From: Typhlomys cinereus
Taxonomy: Eukaryota > Chordata > Mammalia > Rodentia > Platacanthomyidae
DNA: 64,000 nt
Reading direction: 5' to 3'
Assembly: GCA_023101885.1 (NCBI GenBank)
Contig: JALPQD010000233.1
Coordinates: forward strand, 1,773,501 to 1,837,500
In this document: one piece after another, positions 47,740 through 59,644 of the stretch
Layout of the letters: every line of letters starts with the position of its first letter
Position numbering within the stretch: the stretch's first letter is position 1
The notes under the pieces: generated by a model
What the model saw: the letters and a program-made list of their open reading frames with translations, nothing else
The model's database searches: none
Told to the model about the DNA's origin: nothing
Made by a program: the position numbers and the translations under genes

Positions 47740-49060
47740 CTGTAACTACAGCAATTATAATTTGAACACAAGATGATTAAACACACAAGATGAAATTCAG
47801 CATATGTTGTTGAAGAAAATAAATATTCTTTAATGTTGGTAAAAATCAAAACTTTTTCTGGACTGCATGTTACATTGTACAAAGAGACCAGTTTTTTAAT
47901 GATTTACCATTGTTAGATATTTTCTCGACATGTAGCATTAACTATGATAAATGATGTTCTTATATTTCTGTCTCAATAGTATCATATATATGAATAAAAT
48001 TAATTATAATTTGCCAAGCATGAAACATATTTTATACCAATATTGATATAATATTTTCAAGTTCACATGTTTATAAAATGAACATATAGATAGACCTGTA
48101 GAGAGAGAATAATGTTTTTTAAAATACTTCAAAAATTCTTGTATAAAACATTGCAAGACATTTAATTGCATAATTTTTCAATCTACACTCTTTTTTTTAC
48201 ATTATGGAATAACTATCTACCACGTTTTGCTTTGATAATCAGTTAAATCTCACTCCACTGTAAAACCAAATGCAAAAGAGAGTCTTAGAGGATCAAAAGT
48301 ATTTGCATAACTATTAACCATGTTAGATTCTAGTCCCTCAAGATTAAAGATTTTATTCCTGTTTCCTTTAACAAACATCCATATATAAGATATAGAAGCA
48401 CCAAAGGAAAACATTAATTCAAAAACATGAATCAGTTTTTGAATTTATTTTCTATTTTCTTAAATGGCATTTGTTGTTATTTTTCTCTTTTTTAATTGCA
48501 ATAATTCTTTCAGATCCATTTCTAGGATATTTTCAAGAACTTATTTCTAGTGGTACTGGTTTGGAAGCTATTTTATTACACATGGAGCATATTTTATATA
48601 TGGCTCATTGTGTCTGAAGGAAGAGGGGTCTCTGGGCCATGGTTTGCAGCCGCTATTTCGGCAGCTGGCTTGTGACATTTGTCTTCTCTGAAGCTGCCAG
48701 AGTGATCTAAGAGCATCTGCTTCTAAATATCTGCTCCATGGAAAGCAACTTCCTTTCTCACAAGCTTCACATCCTAACTACCACCCAGTCTGTTCTCCTC
48801 ACAGGGTATTAAAATCTTGAGAATAAGGAGTTGGTTTTATTTTTATATTCTTCACACTTTGTACAAAGCCTGGTTCATGGTTGATAACAACAGTTAAGTT
48901 CTTTCAAGTCCACACCTAGCATTAGCATATTAAAATCCACACAGTTCAGAGTACTTTTTGAAAATTTTAAAATCATGTACTTCATATCTTGATTAATAAA
49001 TACCTTTTAAAAATCTAGGTATATTTCTATCCCACAGTTTTATAACTAACTCAGTGCTGA
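47740..49060. other. Unique-looking non-coding sequence
   Basis: No transposon recognised. At 48600-48760 the base composition is more balanced and CpG is present (GCAGCCGCTATTTCGGCAGC), a possible conserved element. Confidence 0.4.
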
Positions 49061-49069
49061 TAAATTTTT

Positions 49070-49330
49070 AGGTGGTTTTGGAGGCACGGGCCTGAGAAGG
49101 CAAGTTGTCATGCACCCAGGGAGACGATCATAGACAAGACAAGAGGTAACTTACCCTTGGAGATTGCCCCCTACCTCAGCAAGATGTTAACCCCCTGCCA
49201 GTTCCTATTTTCTCTTCTCAAAAATTACAAACCTCACCTCCCCAGGGTATACAGTCCTGACCATCTATAAATCAGCAGGTAAAATTCAGCTCCTAATTTG
49301 TAATTACTGGGACCACATCCCAACAAGAAA
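49070..49330. other. GC-richer segment, possibly an unidentified LTR fragment
   Basis: A sharp composition change covers 'ggaggcacgggcctgagaaggcaagttgtcatgcacccagggagacgatcatagacaag' through a CTATAAATCAG box near 49264. It looks like a transposon remnant, but I cannot assign it. Confidence 0.3.
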
Positions 49331-49559
49331 GATCAGATGTTACTGAAATTGCCTTTATTTGGTTAGTAGGGATGTCTCTCTGTGAATATAAAACAGTAAC
49401 AGTAGTGTAATATTTAATATTATAAAAGCTATTAAGTTGCTTTCCTTCTCTCTCTCTCTCTTTTAATCTTTTGGCCCATTGTTCAATGATTCACCTGCTG
49501 GAAGTATGGTCTAACCAAGTTTATTACCACCAGCATTAATAATGCTTGATTCGATATAT

Positions 49560-50120
49560 AGTTTTCAAAAAAAATCATTTCTGCTAGGAAAAAGGAAAAC
49601 AAGAATAGCAGATTGCAGAATGGAGACTGACTGTTGGATCTGGAATTTTTATCCCCGTTCTGAGAACAGTCCCTATTATTAATGTATATTATTACTTCAA
49701 GTATGTCAGAAAAAGAGACAAACAGTCAGAAGCTGGAATTTCTCCGTAATTCACTCTGCCTAGCCAGCAAAATGTAACGCAAAATTATTCAGGGGAAAAA
49801 TACAATTTTCTGTCATCTCTGTCATACACTGATAACAAAGCTACGGGCTAATATGTTTTGATATTTTTGTCACTCATTTATCATGTGACCTTTCATGCTA
49901 TCATTAATACAGCTGAGGGACAGAGCAGATACACTGAAATAAGGGTGTGGAGAAGTCAGATTGCTTCTCTAACAACCAATGGTCAGTCACAGCAATTCAT
50001 GCTTTTCTTTGGCAGACCCTGACTGAGGAAGAAAAACTGTTATTAAAATTTGATGTTACTGTCTAGGTTCTGCCACAAAGAATTTGCAACTTTCAGCAAT
50101 GATGGGAATACTGGAGGGCT
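49560..50120. promoter_or_regulatory. Candidate conserved non-coding (enhancer-like) block
   Basis: Repeat-free, with several recognisable binding-site-like words. These include TCATGTGACC near 49881 (E-box of the USF/MITF type), an AACCAATGG CCAAT-like motif near 49975, and several TAAT cores. Constraint cannot be tested from one sequence. Confidence 0.3.
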
Positions 50121-50352
50121 AATAAATTCCCTTTTGAATTATGATATTAATACAATACAACATGCCCATTCAGATCCTCATAGCATATATATAAAAAAAG
50201 GATATTAGACATTTGAGAAGTAACTGTTCATCATACTCTGATTTGGTGAATCTTAAGATCACATTAAAATATTATGCTAAAAGATTTTTCTGCAAGTGTT
50301 CTTAGGAACTCTTGAAATGTTTAAAGTATAATATATTATATATTATATATAC

Positions 50353-50376
50353 ATTTCCATATATATATATGGAAAT
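50353..50376. repeat. 24-bp perfect palindrome with an AT core
   Basis: ATTTCCATATAT is followed immediately by its exact reverse complement ATATATGGAAAT. It is preceded by a TATTATATAT-rich stretch and could extrude as a cruciform. Confidence 0.95.
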
Positions 50377-50389
50377 CTTTGCTACTGGG

Positions 50390-52390
50390 GTCCCAAAAGC
50401 TTAATTCATCTTGTATTTTCATTGATGATAAATGATACCAGATTCAAATCTGCATTGCCACCTAACACCATTTCAGACAATGGTCTGGATTTTATGCTGC
50501 TTGAGAGGTTGGTCTGCTAAAATTTAAATACAAAACTAATTTATACTTGACATTAATGAGTTAAGAAATGTTTCAAACAGTACATAAGGGACAGGAAAAT
50601 AACTTTACAGGATTATGCTAAAATCACATGACCGAATACTACTGTTATGTTCAAAAATGAAAAAATCCTTTCACAATCTTCACTAAGCCAATACAAAACT
50701 GCATGTTATTAATTTTTATGTTAAGGAAATTATTGTGCTTTCTCTTTCAGCATGTTTAATTATGACAATATAAAAACCATGTATTAAAATTTTTAAATAT
50801 TTATATTTATTAAGTCACAAAATATAGTTTCTTAGAAAATTACAGGCAGCAATTTAAAATATTTCTTATTAAATAACAACAAAATAATTAATCTGTCAAT
50901 ATTATTTTGAAGAATGTATGTAAAAACAAATAAATCAGAAAACATACTTTTCCAAAAAGGGGAAAAATAAGTAAGGATGACAATTTTATATAGAAGGTCC
51001 CAAAAGAGACTGCGAACATGTACTGTGGATTCTTAAATCTTATGATAATATATATTATATAAGTTACAAAACATTTTAGCATCAAATTCACTTAATACTT
51101 GGAGAAAATAACTAGTAATTTTAAAATTCATTTTTCTAATTTTGTGTTTATCTATGTCATCAAAATAGCATCAGCTTCACACTGATAACACACACTGGCA
51201 TGTGGGTTTTATTGTAAATATGGTCTCTATATTGTGAAATTAATCTGAAATACTTGTGTATTTTCATTGAATTATATGATTTAAAATTACAATAATGAAA
51301 AATGTGGAACATTTTAATAAAATAGTACATTGGTATAGTCTAGATTAAGAACTTTGAAAAGCATGTTTATTGTGCATATTGCTTATTTCATAGCGTGACA
51401 TCTAAAAAACTTCATTAGCAAATGCAACTAGAATTATAATTATATGAAAATCAGAGCATTTATGTTTTAGGATATGATATATGAAACAAATACCTTTCAA
51501 TATAATTTTCAAGCCTCACTTCACCTCCTTTCAGTTTGCTGTGCTCGAGGAGGGATTTGGAGAGACAAAGTTTCATGTGAATTCTCTGTCAAAAGAAAAA
51601 AAAACTTTGGAATGGAAGGCCGCTCCAGTAGGATAGTCAACCCAGATTCAGCATTGCTGGATTCATCCCCTGAATCCCATGAATAAATTATTCACGAAAG
51701 TGTATTTTACAAAACTCTATTTTTCATTTATGTCATAGGAGATAAGACAATGGTCATGAACAAAAAGAGTGGAATAGTTTGGGAGAAGGAAAATGAATAG
51801 GAAGGCCCTCCCTTGCAGAAGATGTTTATCCTCACATGTAACACAGATACCTAAAGATATTCCTATTAAGTCATTCCATACGGGAATTCTAAATGGTTTA
51901 GTGACCCCCCCAAACCCCACGCACACTTAATTCAGAAATGCTTCTCTAATTTCCATTTGGGGTGGTTTATGGAAATAGATTGTCACTCATAATTTGAAAG
52001 TGCTTTTTAAAAATTTTTCTGTTACATGTATCTCTTACAAAACAAACTGATTTTGTAGAAATTTTTAAAAAGTTAATAACTCCTTCAAGTTCCTTTTCTG
52101 TTTTGCTTCTATATAAGTAGAATAGAGAAGTGAAGGCAAAATCCTGACTAATGTTTCTTCATACTGAATCAACAGAAAAGCAGCTAATGCTTTAATTGTA
52201 ATCAAAACATATTTTTTTAAAAAGCACTGCAGTTATGATCATTTTTAATTATGGCAACACTAGGATAGTCTGCTTATCAGAAAGCCATTATTCCATGTCT
52301 GGTATTTCTGTTTGCATGTGAATCCAGTCAGAGTCACAAACAAAGCCAGCAACCTCACATACTTGCCTTCAGTAGTAAAGGATGGAAAGC
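50390..52390. other. Unique-looking AT-rich non-coding sequence
   Basis: No transposon or gene recognised. The 70-residue frame at 51474-51686 is not supported by any motif. Confidence 0.4.
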
Positions 52391-52400
52391 CTGCCTGCTA

Positions 52401-52428
52401 CCAATCAGCAAGTGGTTGCTATGGTTAC
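52401..52428. promoter_or_regulatory. CCAAT-like box plus imperfect RFX X-box-like motif
   Basis: CCAATCAG at 52401-52408 is followed by GTTGCTATGGTTAC at 52415-52428. The latter resembles the RFX site GTTGCCATGGCAAC with substitutions. The pairing of the two is what stands out. Function is inferred only. Confidence 0.3.
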
Positions 52429-52429
52429 A

Positions 52430-55400
52430 AGGTCAGGAAATATGCCTTTTCCCCAGTTGTCCAAGGCTTGCACATGTCACTTTTGAAACTATGAATTTTA
52501 TATACAGGTCAGGAGATGCATACCAAAGAAATAAACAGTGAACTGGACCATAATGACAGCTAACGTTCAAATGTCCTTGGATTCTTTAAAATAATATCTA
52601 GGTGAATATCTCCGGTTATTTTGAAAGAGCCGGGTTTTGATTGTTTGCTCATACGATATATACATATTTTAAAATAATGTTTCTATCTAATGAAATGTCA
52701 TTTGACAGCTTCAATTTCTCAGCACTAGAAACATATCTCAAAACGCTGAAAAGCGTTATCATCTTTTTTTCCTAAATCTGCTCTATTTTAAATGAGAGCA
52801 TTAGAATATTATGAAACTATAATGCTATGGAACCTGAGAATGTAGGTTAAAAATTGCTTTATTGAAATAATATAATTCCGTTTCTTGTTCAAGTTATTAC
52901 TGAAGAACAGCAGTTTTTGAAAGATTAAAATCTTTGTGGTCACGATGTCAAGTTGGTAGGCTTTAAATGTATTATTTAAGAAAAAATATAGATTAGGAAA
53001 TAATGAATGGAATAATTTTGTTGGTAAATCTATGATACAAATAATTTTAGATTAATTAGTCACAAATCTCTCCAGGGAGTTAGTGTTTCCAGAAATAAAA
53101 TAGCAGATAGAAAGTTGATGATACTTATTTCAACATCACTGTTTTGGCTCAATGTTTTCTTTCTACAATAATTTGACTAATTTGTCTATTATGACCATCA
53201 TGATATTAATATTAAATAAATAAAAATGTGGGTTTTGAGTTTACATTTGCAGGAGTGATCACTAATTCTTTTAAAATACATGCTGTTTCATGAAGGTTAG
53301 AAATGAAAAGATTAAATGTTTAAGATGAAGTGATGGAATAGTACATATAAAGACAAAGTAATCATTTCAACACGAATGTGATTTACCACTACAAAAAAAA
53401 TATTTATATACAAACCTTCATTTTTATCAGCCTTATGCTTGTCCATTTGACAAATGATTAATGTGTCTTTTAAATAATTTTCATAATGTATCCTTCTCGT
53501 GCATTATATGATTATAAGATTATAAGTATCACTTTACCACATGCACTGTTCAAACAGAATTCTCTAGTTTTGCATATTTCCTCCATTTGAAATGCATTCT
53601 ATGTTTTCTATATTTCATCAATTGGTATCAAAATCTTTAAGAAAGATGTGAAATGTAATGAGAAATTATTTCTCTCTTTTTTTTTTCTAGGATATTGCTT
53701 TCATTCAATCAACCTCTCTTGCTGTCCTTTTTCTCTCCCCTCCCCCAACACTTCTTTCTTTTGGGTCAGTAAAGATTATTCCTTACCTTGATAACAATCC
53801 TTTCCATTTTTTTTTAGTTGAAAGCAGCATTCAAATGAGGAAGTAAGTACATTTCTTTTCAACAGGCAATTTACCCCATGATGAGCTATGCTTTTTCACT
53901 TACTTTTCTTTGACATTCGAGCATCTAGCAGCACAGCAGGTACCTGGAGGTTAGGCTTCAAATAAAGGATAACTACATTCTTACATTAATAGATGCCATT
54001 GTCTGACTATGTCATATTATTGTAGCATTTAGTCCCTTTAATTATGCTTTTAAAATTATACATGATAATCTGATACAACCAAAGTGAGAAAAGAATCAGA
54101 ATCAATTCTGTCATCTTTATTGTCCTACTTATATACATCTGCTTCCGTATACACCTAGTTGTTCATTATGCGTATGATTCTCTGCAATTAATATGTGTTT
54201 TTGTAAGGAATAAGGCCCAAATATTCGAGTTTTACTGAATTGACAATCACACTTTATATTTATCTTCGGGGAAAGAAAATATGCCAGCAAATATAGAGCT
54301 TTATTTCGTACTTCACAGTATGCAGGATTTTCAATCTGACATTAAAGTAAATGTAAACTCGTTCACCCAAAATACCATTTAATGTGTACACAGTTGGCAA
54401 ACAGTGCTAATGCTGTTTCCTTTTTCCACAGTTCTCTAGAAGAGTGATTTATGCTATCTTATGAGCTATCTCTTCTCTTTGGAGTGACATTCTTATATAG
54501 TCAAACAAGTCCATGCTGTATGTCTTGTGGCCTGTGAGCAACCTTTTCATAGCCTGTCCCCAAACCTTTGATGTGGACCATCAGCCCTATGATTTCAGTG
54601 GTTTATTCCTTTTTGTGTTTCTCTAATGATCTCTGCCCCAGCTCTGAATCCTGCCTTTATCGAAGCCAGAGCTGACAACAGACAGCCTTGTCTTTCATTT
54701 CCTTGATGTACTTTGTACTGTGGTATGGCTTTTGTTAGTATTGATGCAAACATTACCATAAACCACCACCTAGGGACTAGAAACAATTGACTAACTGTTT
54801 TCAAATCCAATACACTTAAGTTGATCAGACACAAAGTTTAAGTACAGTTAGCTATAACAGCACCAATCCTGTGTGGTCTCAGTCTTTCTAGACTACAAAA
54901 TAAAGGTCAATGGAATGTGGATGCTTATACAGCCTGCAATGAAATTTATTCAAGAAATGACTATTGGACCAGGAACTCATTCCTTCACTTCCTCAATATA
55001 GAAACGTGCACTTGATTTCCTGGTTTATTTAAAACAAGTTTCTTTTGGGATACTTAAATGCTCATTCTTCATAAAAAATATGTCTGATATGCAAAAACAG
55101 CAACGTTTATGAAAATGATCATACTGTGGTGATATTTGCATTTCAAATTGTCAATCAGATTGTAACGATGTATGCATTTCAAATTGTCAAATGTTCAATT
55201 TTCAGAAAGATTTTAAATTTTAAACTCACTAACATCAAACTTAATTTGATAATTAAATTTTCTGTAACATCTAGATCAATTGCAAAGTAGAGCATGTTGC
55301 AAATTCTGAACTCTGTCTGTCCTCATTGTGTAAGGAGCAGAGACAGGGTCACTTTCCTTTGAGCCCTGTGAGAGGCTAGATTCAAGGCGCTGTAAAAAGG

Positions 55401-57010
55401 ACTATTCAGAGTCACTTTTCCAGATGATGCTTCAAAGATGTCAGCTCAATCTTTGAAGTTCCTTCCAAAAATAATCAGCTGAGAACTTGGGCAACTAAAA
55501 ACAAAAAGGCTAGGGAAATGAAGTAAATTTGAGCTGCCTACTGTTTCTTGATTATATGTTTGAATAAATGTCCAAATTATCTCCTTAGGTATTCTTATAT
55601 TCTTATTTCCATATAGCACATGGAAATAAGTTTTTTTGAAGTTTTTGTATTATAATCTCAGTGTTTCTTTGAAATCAAATGAAATGTAACATTATACCAC
55701 AAAAATGGTTTTGATATTGATGTGCAGATATAGAGAGATCTTAAATTTCAATTATGTATTTTTAAAACCATATTACATAGGGATAGTTATGAAACACTAT
55801 AGAGAATATTTCTAAGTTTGATAATGATATTCTGCCTACATTAATTATATCAAAATCATAAAATATTGTACTCTACAATGCATATACATCTACTAATTAC
55901 ATCATGAATTAACATTATAACTGTTCTGAGAGTTTAGTTATAGTAAACAAGAATTCTGTACATTTTCCAATGTAATTTTCATTTATATTAGGGAACGCAT
56001 AATCTGAAACTATTCTCTTTTGAACTGTATTTATTCTATTTGCAATGTAACTGAATTTGTTGAGGCTTACTCAGCCATTTGTCAGCAGACAGCTTCACCA
56101 AGCTCAATTCATATCACATAGATACAAGAGCGCCAACATGATTTAAGTCACGAGTTCACTATGTCACACCCTTCTTGACATCATTTTATTTTTTTAACCA
56201 TCTTCCAGTGGACCATATAAGATATATAGGGGTTGATGTTTAGGTGACTGAATTTATGTTCAGAATCTCTTACTGAATTGCCAAATAATCGTATTCTGAA
56301 ATAGATTTGGTAGATGAAGAACAACTGTGGTGAAATGAAAATGAAAATGTTCACTTAGAGGGAGTCTTATAATATATACAAATCCTTGAAACAAACATGG
56401 CCTGTGATTAAAATTCTGATGTGGCTCAACTATTATTACAGGCCTTAATAACAAATCACTATGCTATTCCTTACAGTTATATATTACAGTATCTCTTAAC
56501 AAAGATAGCAATTATATCTCTTGGTAATTATAGTAACTGTGACAAGTATTTTAATTAATTTTACAAAAATATTTTTGTTCAACTATGCATTGTTTACCCA
56601 TTTAAGATACAAGATTTGCAGGTGATTACTTGATTAGCATGACTCACTAAATGCCTATAAAATGGAAGTAGTATACTCTAAATTCTTCATTTTTAAAATA
56701 AAAAGTATTTCAAGTATTTGAGACAAGCATGATCTGCTTTATCTGAAAAACATTTATTAAATATTTTCTTTTGTGTAAAATTTTCAGAACGCTCTGAACC
56801 ACATAAATTATAGCATTTCTTTCAGTTTTCTTAAACTCTGTTAAGAAATAATAAAGTGTAGCAACACATGAAGATTTGTTGTAAGAAAACAAATGGAAGT
56901 GTATTTTAAGTCATTTCATTTAACAAAAGAGATATTTTATCATAGAAATTAGTCATATATTCAACATTTTTCATAAGATTTTTAACTTGTCTCTGAAGTC
57001 TTGATGATAT
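52430..57010. other. Unique-looking AT-rich non-coding sequence
   Basis: Nearly 5 kb without a transposon I can recognise and without any supported coding sequence. Polypyrimidine patches occur near 53665-53760. Confidence 0.4.
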
Positions 57011-57428
57011 AAGTGGATGGTGACAAAAAATACTTGTTGTTTATGTAAGTTGTTTCCATGTGATTCCTGCTCATTTTCAATATTCTTTGTCTTCAGAAAT
57101 GTGCAGTTGTCTACAAGATATTCAAAACGTTTTGGGGGAGTTATGCTGATTTTTATGTCAGTACTTGTACCAGAGATTGCCTCATCAGAATTCAAGACCA
57201 CAACCGCTGGAGAAAATAGTGGAAAGGAGTTAGAAGATAAATGGAAGGGAGACGATGCACTTAGGTGTGAAGTGGACACACACTTTCATTCAAACCACCT
57301 CGCATCAAGTAATGATCACGGGTCAAGTTCACAACTCTGGAGAGAACCAGATGCACTGGGAGGAAGAAAAACAGGAACAGGCTGAGATTTCTATTGTATG
57401 AGGTAACTGGAAGGCAGTATGAAACTTT
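57011..57428. other. Non-coding stretch with a 122-residue open frame of doubtful meaning
   Basis: The frame at 57017-57385 (plus) has no domain or signal that I recognise, and a 102-residue frame overlaps it on the other strand. Both may reflect locally balanced base composition. I do not call a gene. Confidence 0.35.
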
Positions 57429-57430
57429 GT

Positions 57431-57556
57431 TCTTCTTCTTCTTTTTCTTCTTCTTCTTCTTCTTCTTCTTCTTCTTCTTCTTCTTCTTCTTCTTCTTCTT
57501 CTTCTTCTTCTTCTTCTTCTTCTTCTTCTTCTTCTTCTCTCTCTCTTCTCTCTCTC
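57431..57556. repeat. Long (TTC)n.(GAA)n triplet repeat
   Basis: Thirty-one uninterrupted TTC units occupy 57445-57537. They follow a short interrupted run (57431-57444) and are succeeded by (CT)n to about 57556. The poly-Arg and poly-Glu frames on the minus strand (57329-57565, 57391-57630) are translations of this repeat, not genes. Confidence 0.98.
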
Positions 57557-57559
57557 ACA

Positions 57560-59380
57560 TTCCAAATTAAAAGATGAAGTCTGCTTTCAGATATATGAAA
57601 CATTACTGATATTTCCAATAAAGAGATCATGCCTTACCTTTCAGAAATTTCAAAACATCAACTCTCAGTTTCTGTTCAGAAACCAAACCAAAGATAAATC
57701 TAAATAATTATTTACTGCAAAAGTTTTAAACAAAATCTGTCAGACAGTTAAATCAAGAATCAGAGTCTTACACAGTAGGTCTCAATCTGTCCATGCTTGC
57801 CTGTATTTTATTTCACCCATCCTTCCACTGTCATAATAAAGTAAATTTTATCTTTTTCAATATTGGTTAGTCACAATTCTTATGCAATTAATGTTAGTGG
57901 TAACACTGTATAGGCTTTCACTTATCATTTAAGAAGGATTAAGACAGGCACCTGCATCTTCTGGTGAATTCTATCTCAAAGTACAAATGAAATTAACCTT
58001 GAGATAAAGCTATTTTTCCTAGTACATCAACAATTAATGAAGGAATTTTTCCTTTTTTTCTAAGTTAAGCTATTAACCAAAAGTGACTTCCACTTTGAAA
58101 ATGAGAGATTTCAAAATGTTCCTGACTTATTCCTGATACCTTATTGGTAATCTAAACCATCTCAATCACATACTTCTCTACTTAGTTATAGAAATTATAG
58201 AGAACAGAGAAATGACATTTGAAGATATGTAAAAAAATCATTTAAAAATTATGATATTGGAATCTTGTGGAAGAGTCAACACAATAATTAGTTGGTTATC
58301 TGTAGGTATAAAACAATCAATAGAATAAAACAATCAATAAATGATCATAGGTATTAAGTGATTTTTTGTCTCTTAATCAGAAGAAAACTCCAATAGCAGT
58401 TTTAGGTAAGAATTGTTTGAAATCTTGTTTACCTGGTGATGCATGCTATCTTTTTTCATTTGTAGTATTTATAGAGAAGATGGTTTTAAAGAGTTTTTTT
58501 TTATAGACTCAATTACATTGCTCAGGATAGCCTTGGAAAGACATCTGCATTAGACGATTTCAGAAAATATTTATGTTGAAAATATGACCGTATTAAACTT
58601 CATCACAGCACTTTGGCAGTCACTCCAGATGCTACCCAATCTAGCATTTTAAGATTTCAAATAAGAGCTTATGGGCAGTTGTCAGGGTAATTTCTCGGCC
58701 CAGAATTTATTTGGGCAATTTCATTACTCCAGTCTATGGCTAAGGCCTCTCTCTCAGACTGAGCATAATTCCTTTCAAATTTAGCCCCAGTGTGTGACAT
58801 AGACTGAGTATTGCTCTTGTTCACATTTGAAAACTTATGTGATCTCAGAGATACAGAGAACAGAGCTTTGAACAAGCCAGGATTACAAGGGAAGCAGGAG
58901 CAGATACTGACCATTTCACTCTTGTTTTCATTTGGATTGTGTTCTTACTTTAACCTTCCTATTGTTACTTAGAAATGTGACATAGCATATTTAATTTGAG
59001 GGGAATGTTTTATCTCTGCTGCTCCACTTTGTATATATGATTGGTGACAAGAGGCAGCAGGATAGCATGCATGTGGCTGAATGTGTCAGGGTATTAAAAT
59101 GTTCAGTGTTTAAGCTTGGTTGTAAATTATGTACACAGATGTCTCTGACAGTTTTTTATTATAATAACATCTCAGCCTTTTATATTTTGGAATATGTGTA
59201 TATTTTCTTGTATTTATGGATGGGAAAAACTCTTGGATGCTCACTGGAGTTTAAAGCCACGTTTAGACACAATGACCACAGCCATCATCAATGTTGTCAC
59301 TGTAGAAAGTGAAGGGCAACCCCCATGTGCTTCGACTTAAAGGGATAATAGTAAAACTGAGAAACCTCAATTTGACAAAA
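57560..59380. other. Unique-looking non-coding sequence
   Basis: No transposon or gene recognised. Confidence 0.4.
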
Positions 59381-59640
59381 CCAGCTCAATTACTGGGTCA
59401 CTGTATCTAAAGAGCCGAACTGAAGTGGAGAGGCGTGCAATCGCTCTAATAATTAAGTCCCAGAGAGCACAAAACACATTTTGCCTAGATAATCCAGGTA
59501 ATTCTAACTCAAGTGCTCAAGTGCCTCACTTTAAGATTGCTCAATGTAGTAGGAATCCAAACTTAGGGAAGAGCTAAATCAGAGAACAATTCCCGTGCAG
59601 TAAACGGATTTATCCAAGTGACTGTTTCACTGTCAAGTAG
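59381..59640. promoter_or_regulatory. Candidate enhancer-like block with clustered NK2-type motifs
   Basis: TCAAGTGCTCAAGTGCCTCACTT at 59509-59531 holds two CAAGTG words and one inverted CACTT word, all matching the NK2 homeodomain core. The flanks contain CTAATAATTAAG near 59445 and CAATTACTGGGTCAC near 59387. Repeat-free; function is inferred. Confidence 0.3.
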
Positions 59641-59644
59641 GCCA

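Noticed and set aside
57017..57385. 122-residue open frame, plus strand
   Set aside because: No recognisable domain. An overlapping open frame exists on the other strand, and no promoter or splice context was convincing.
57329..57630. Poly-Arg and poly-Glu open reading frames on the minus strand
   Set aside because: They are translations of the TTC triplet repeat in two frames, with no independent coding evidence.
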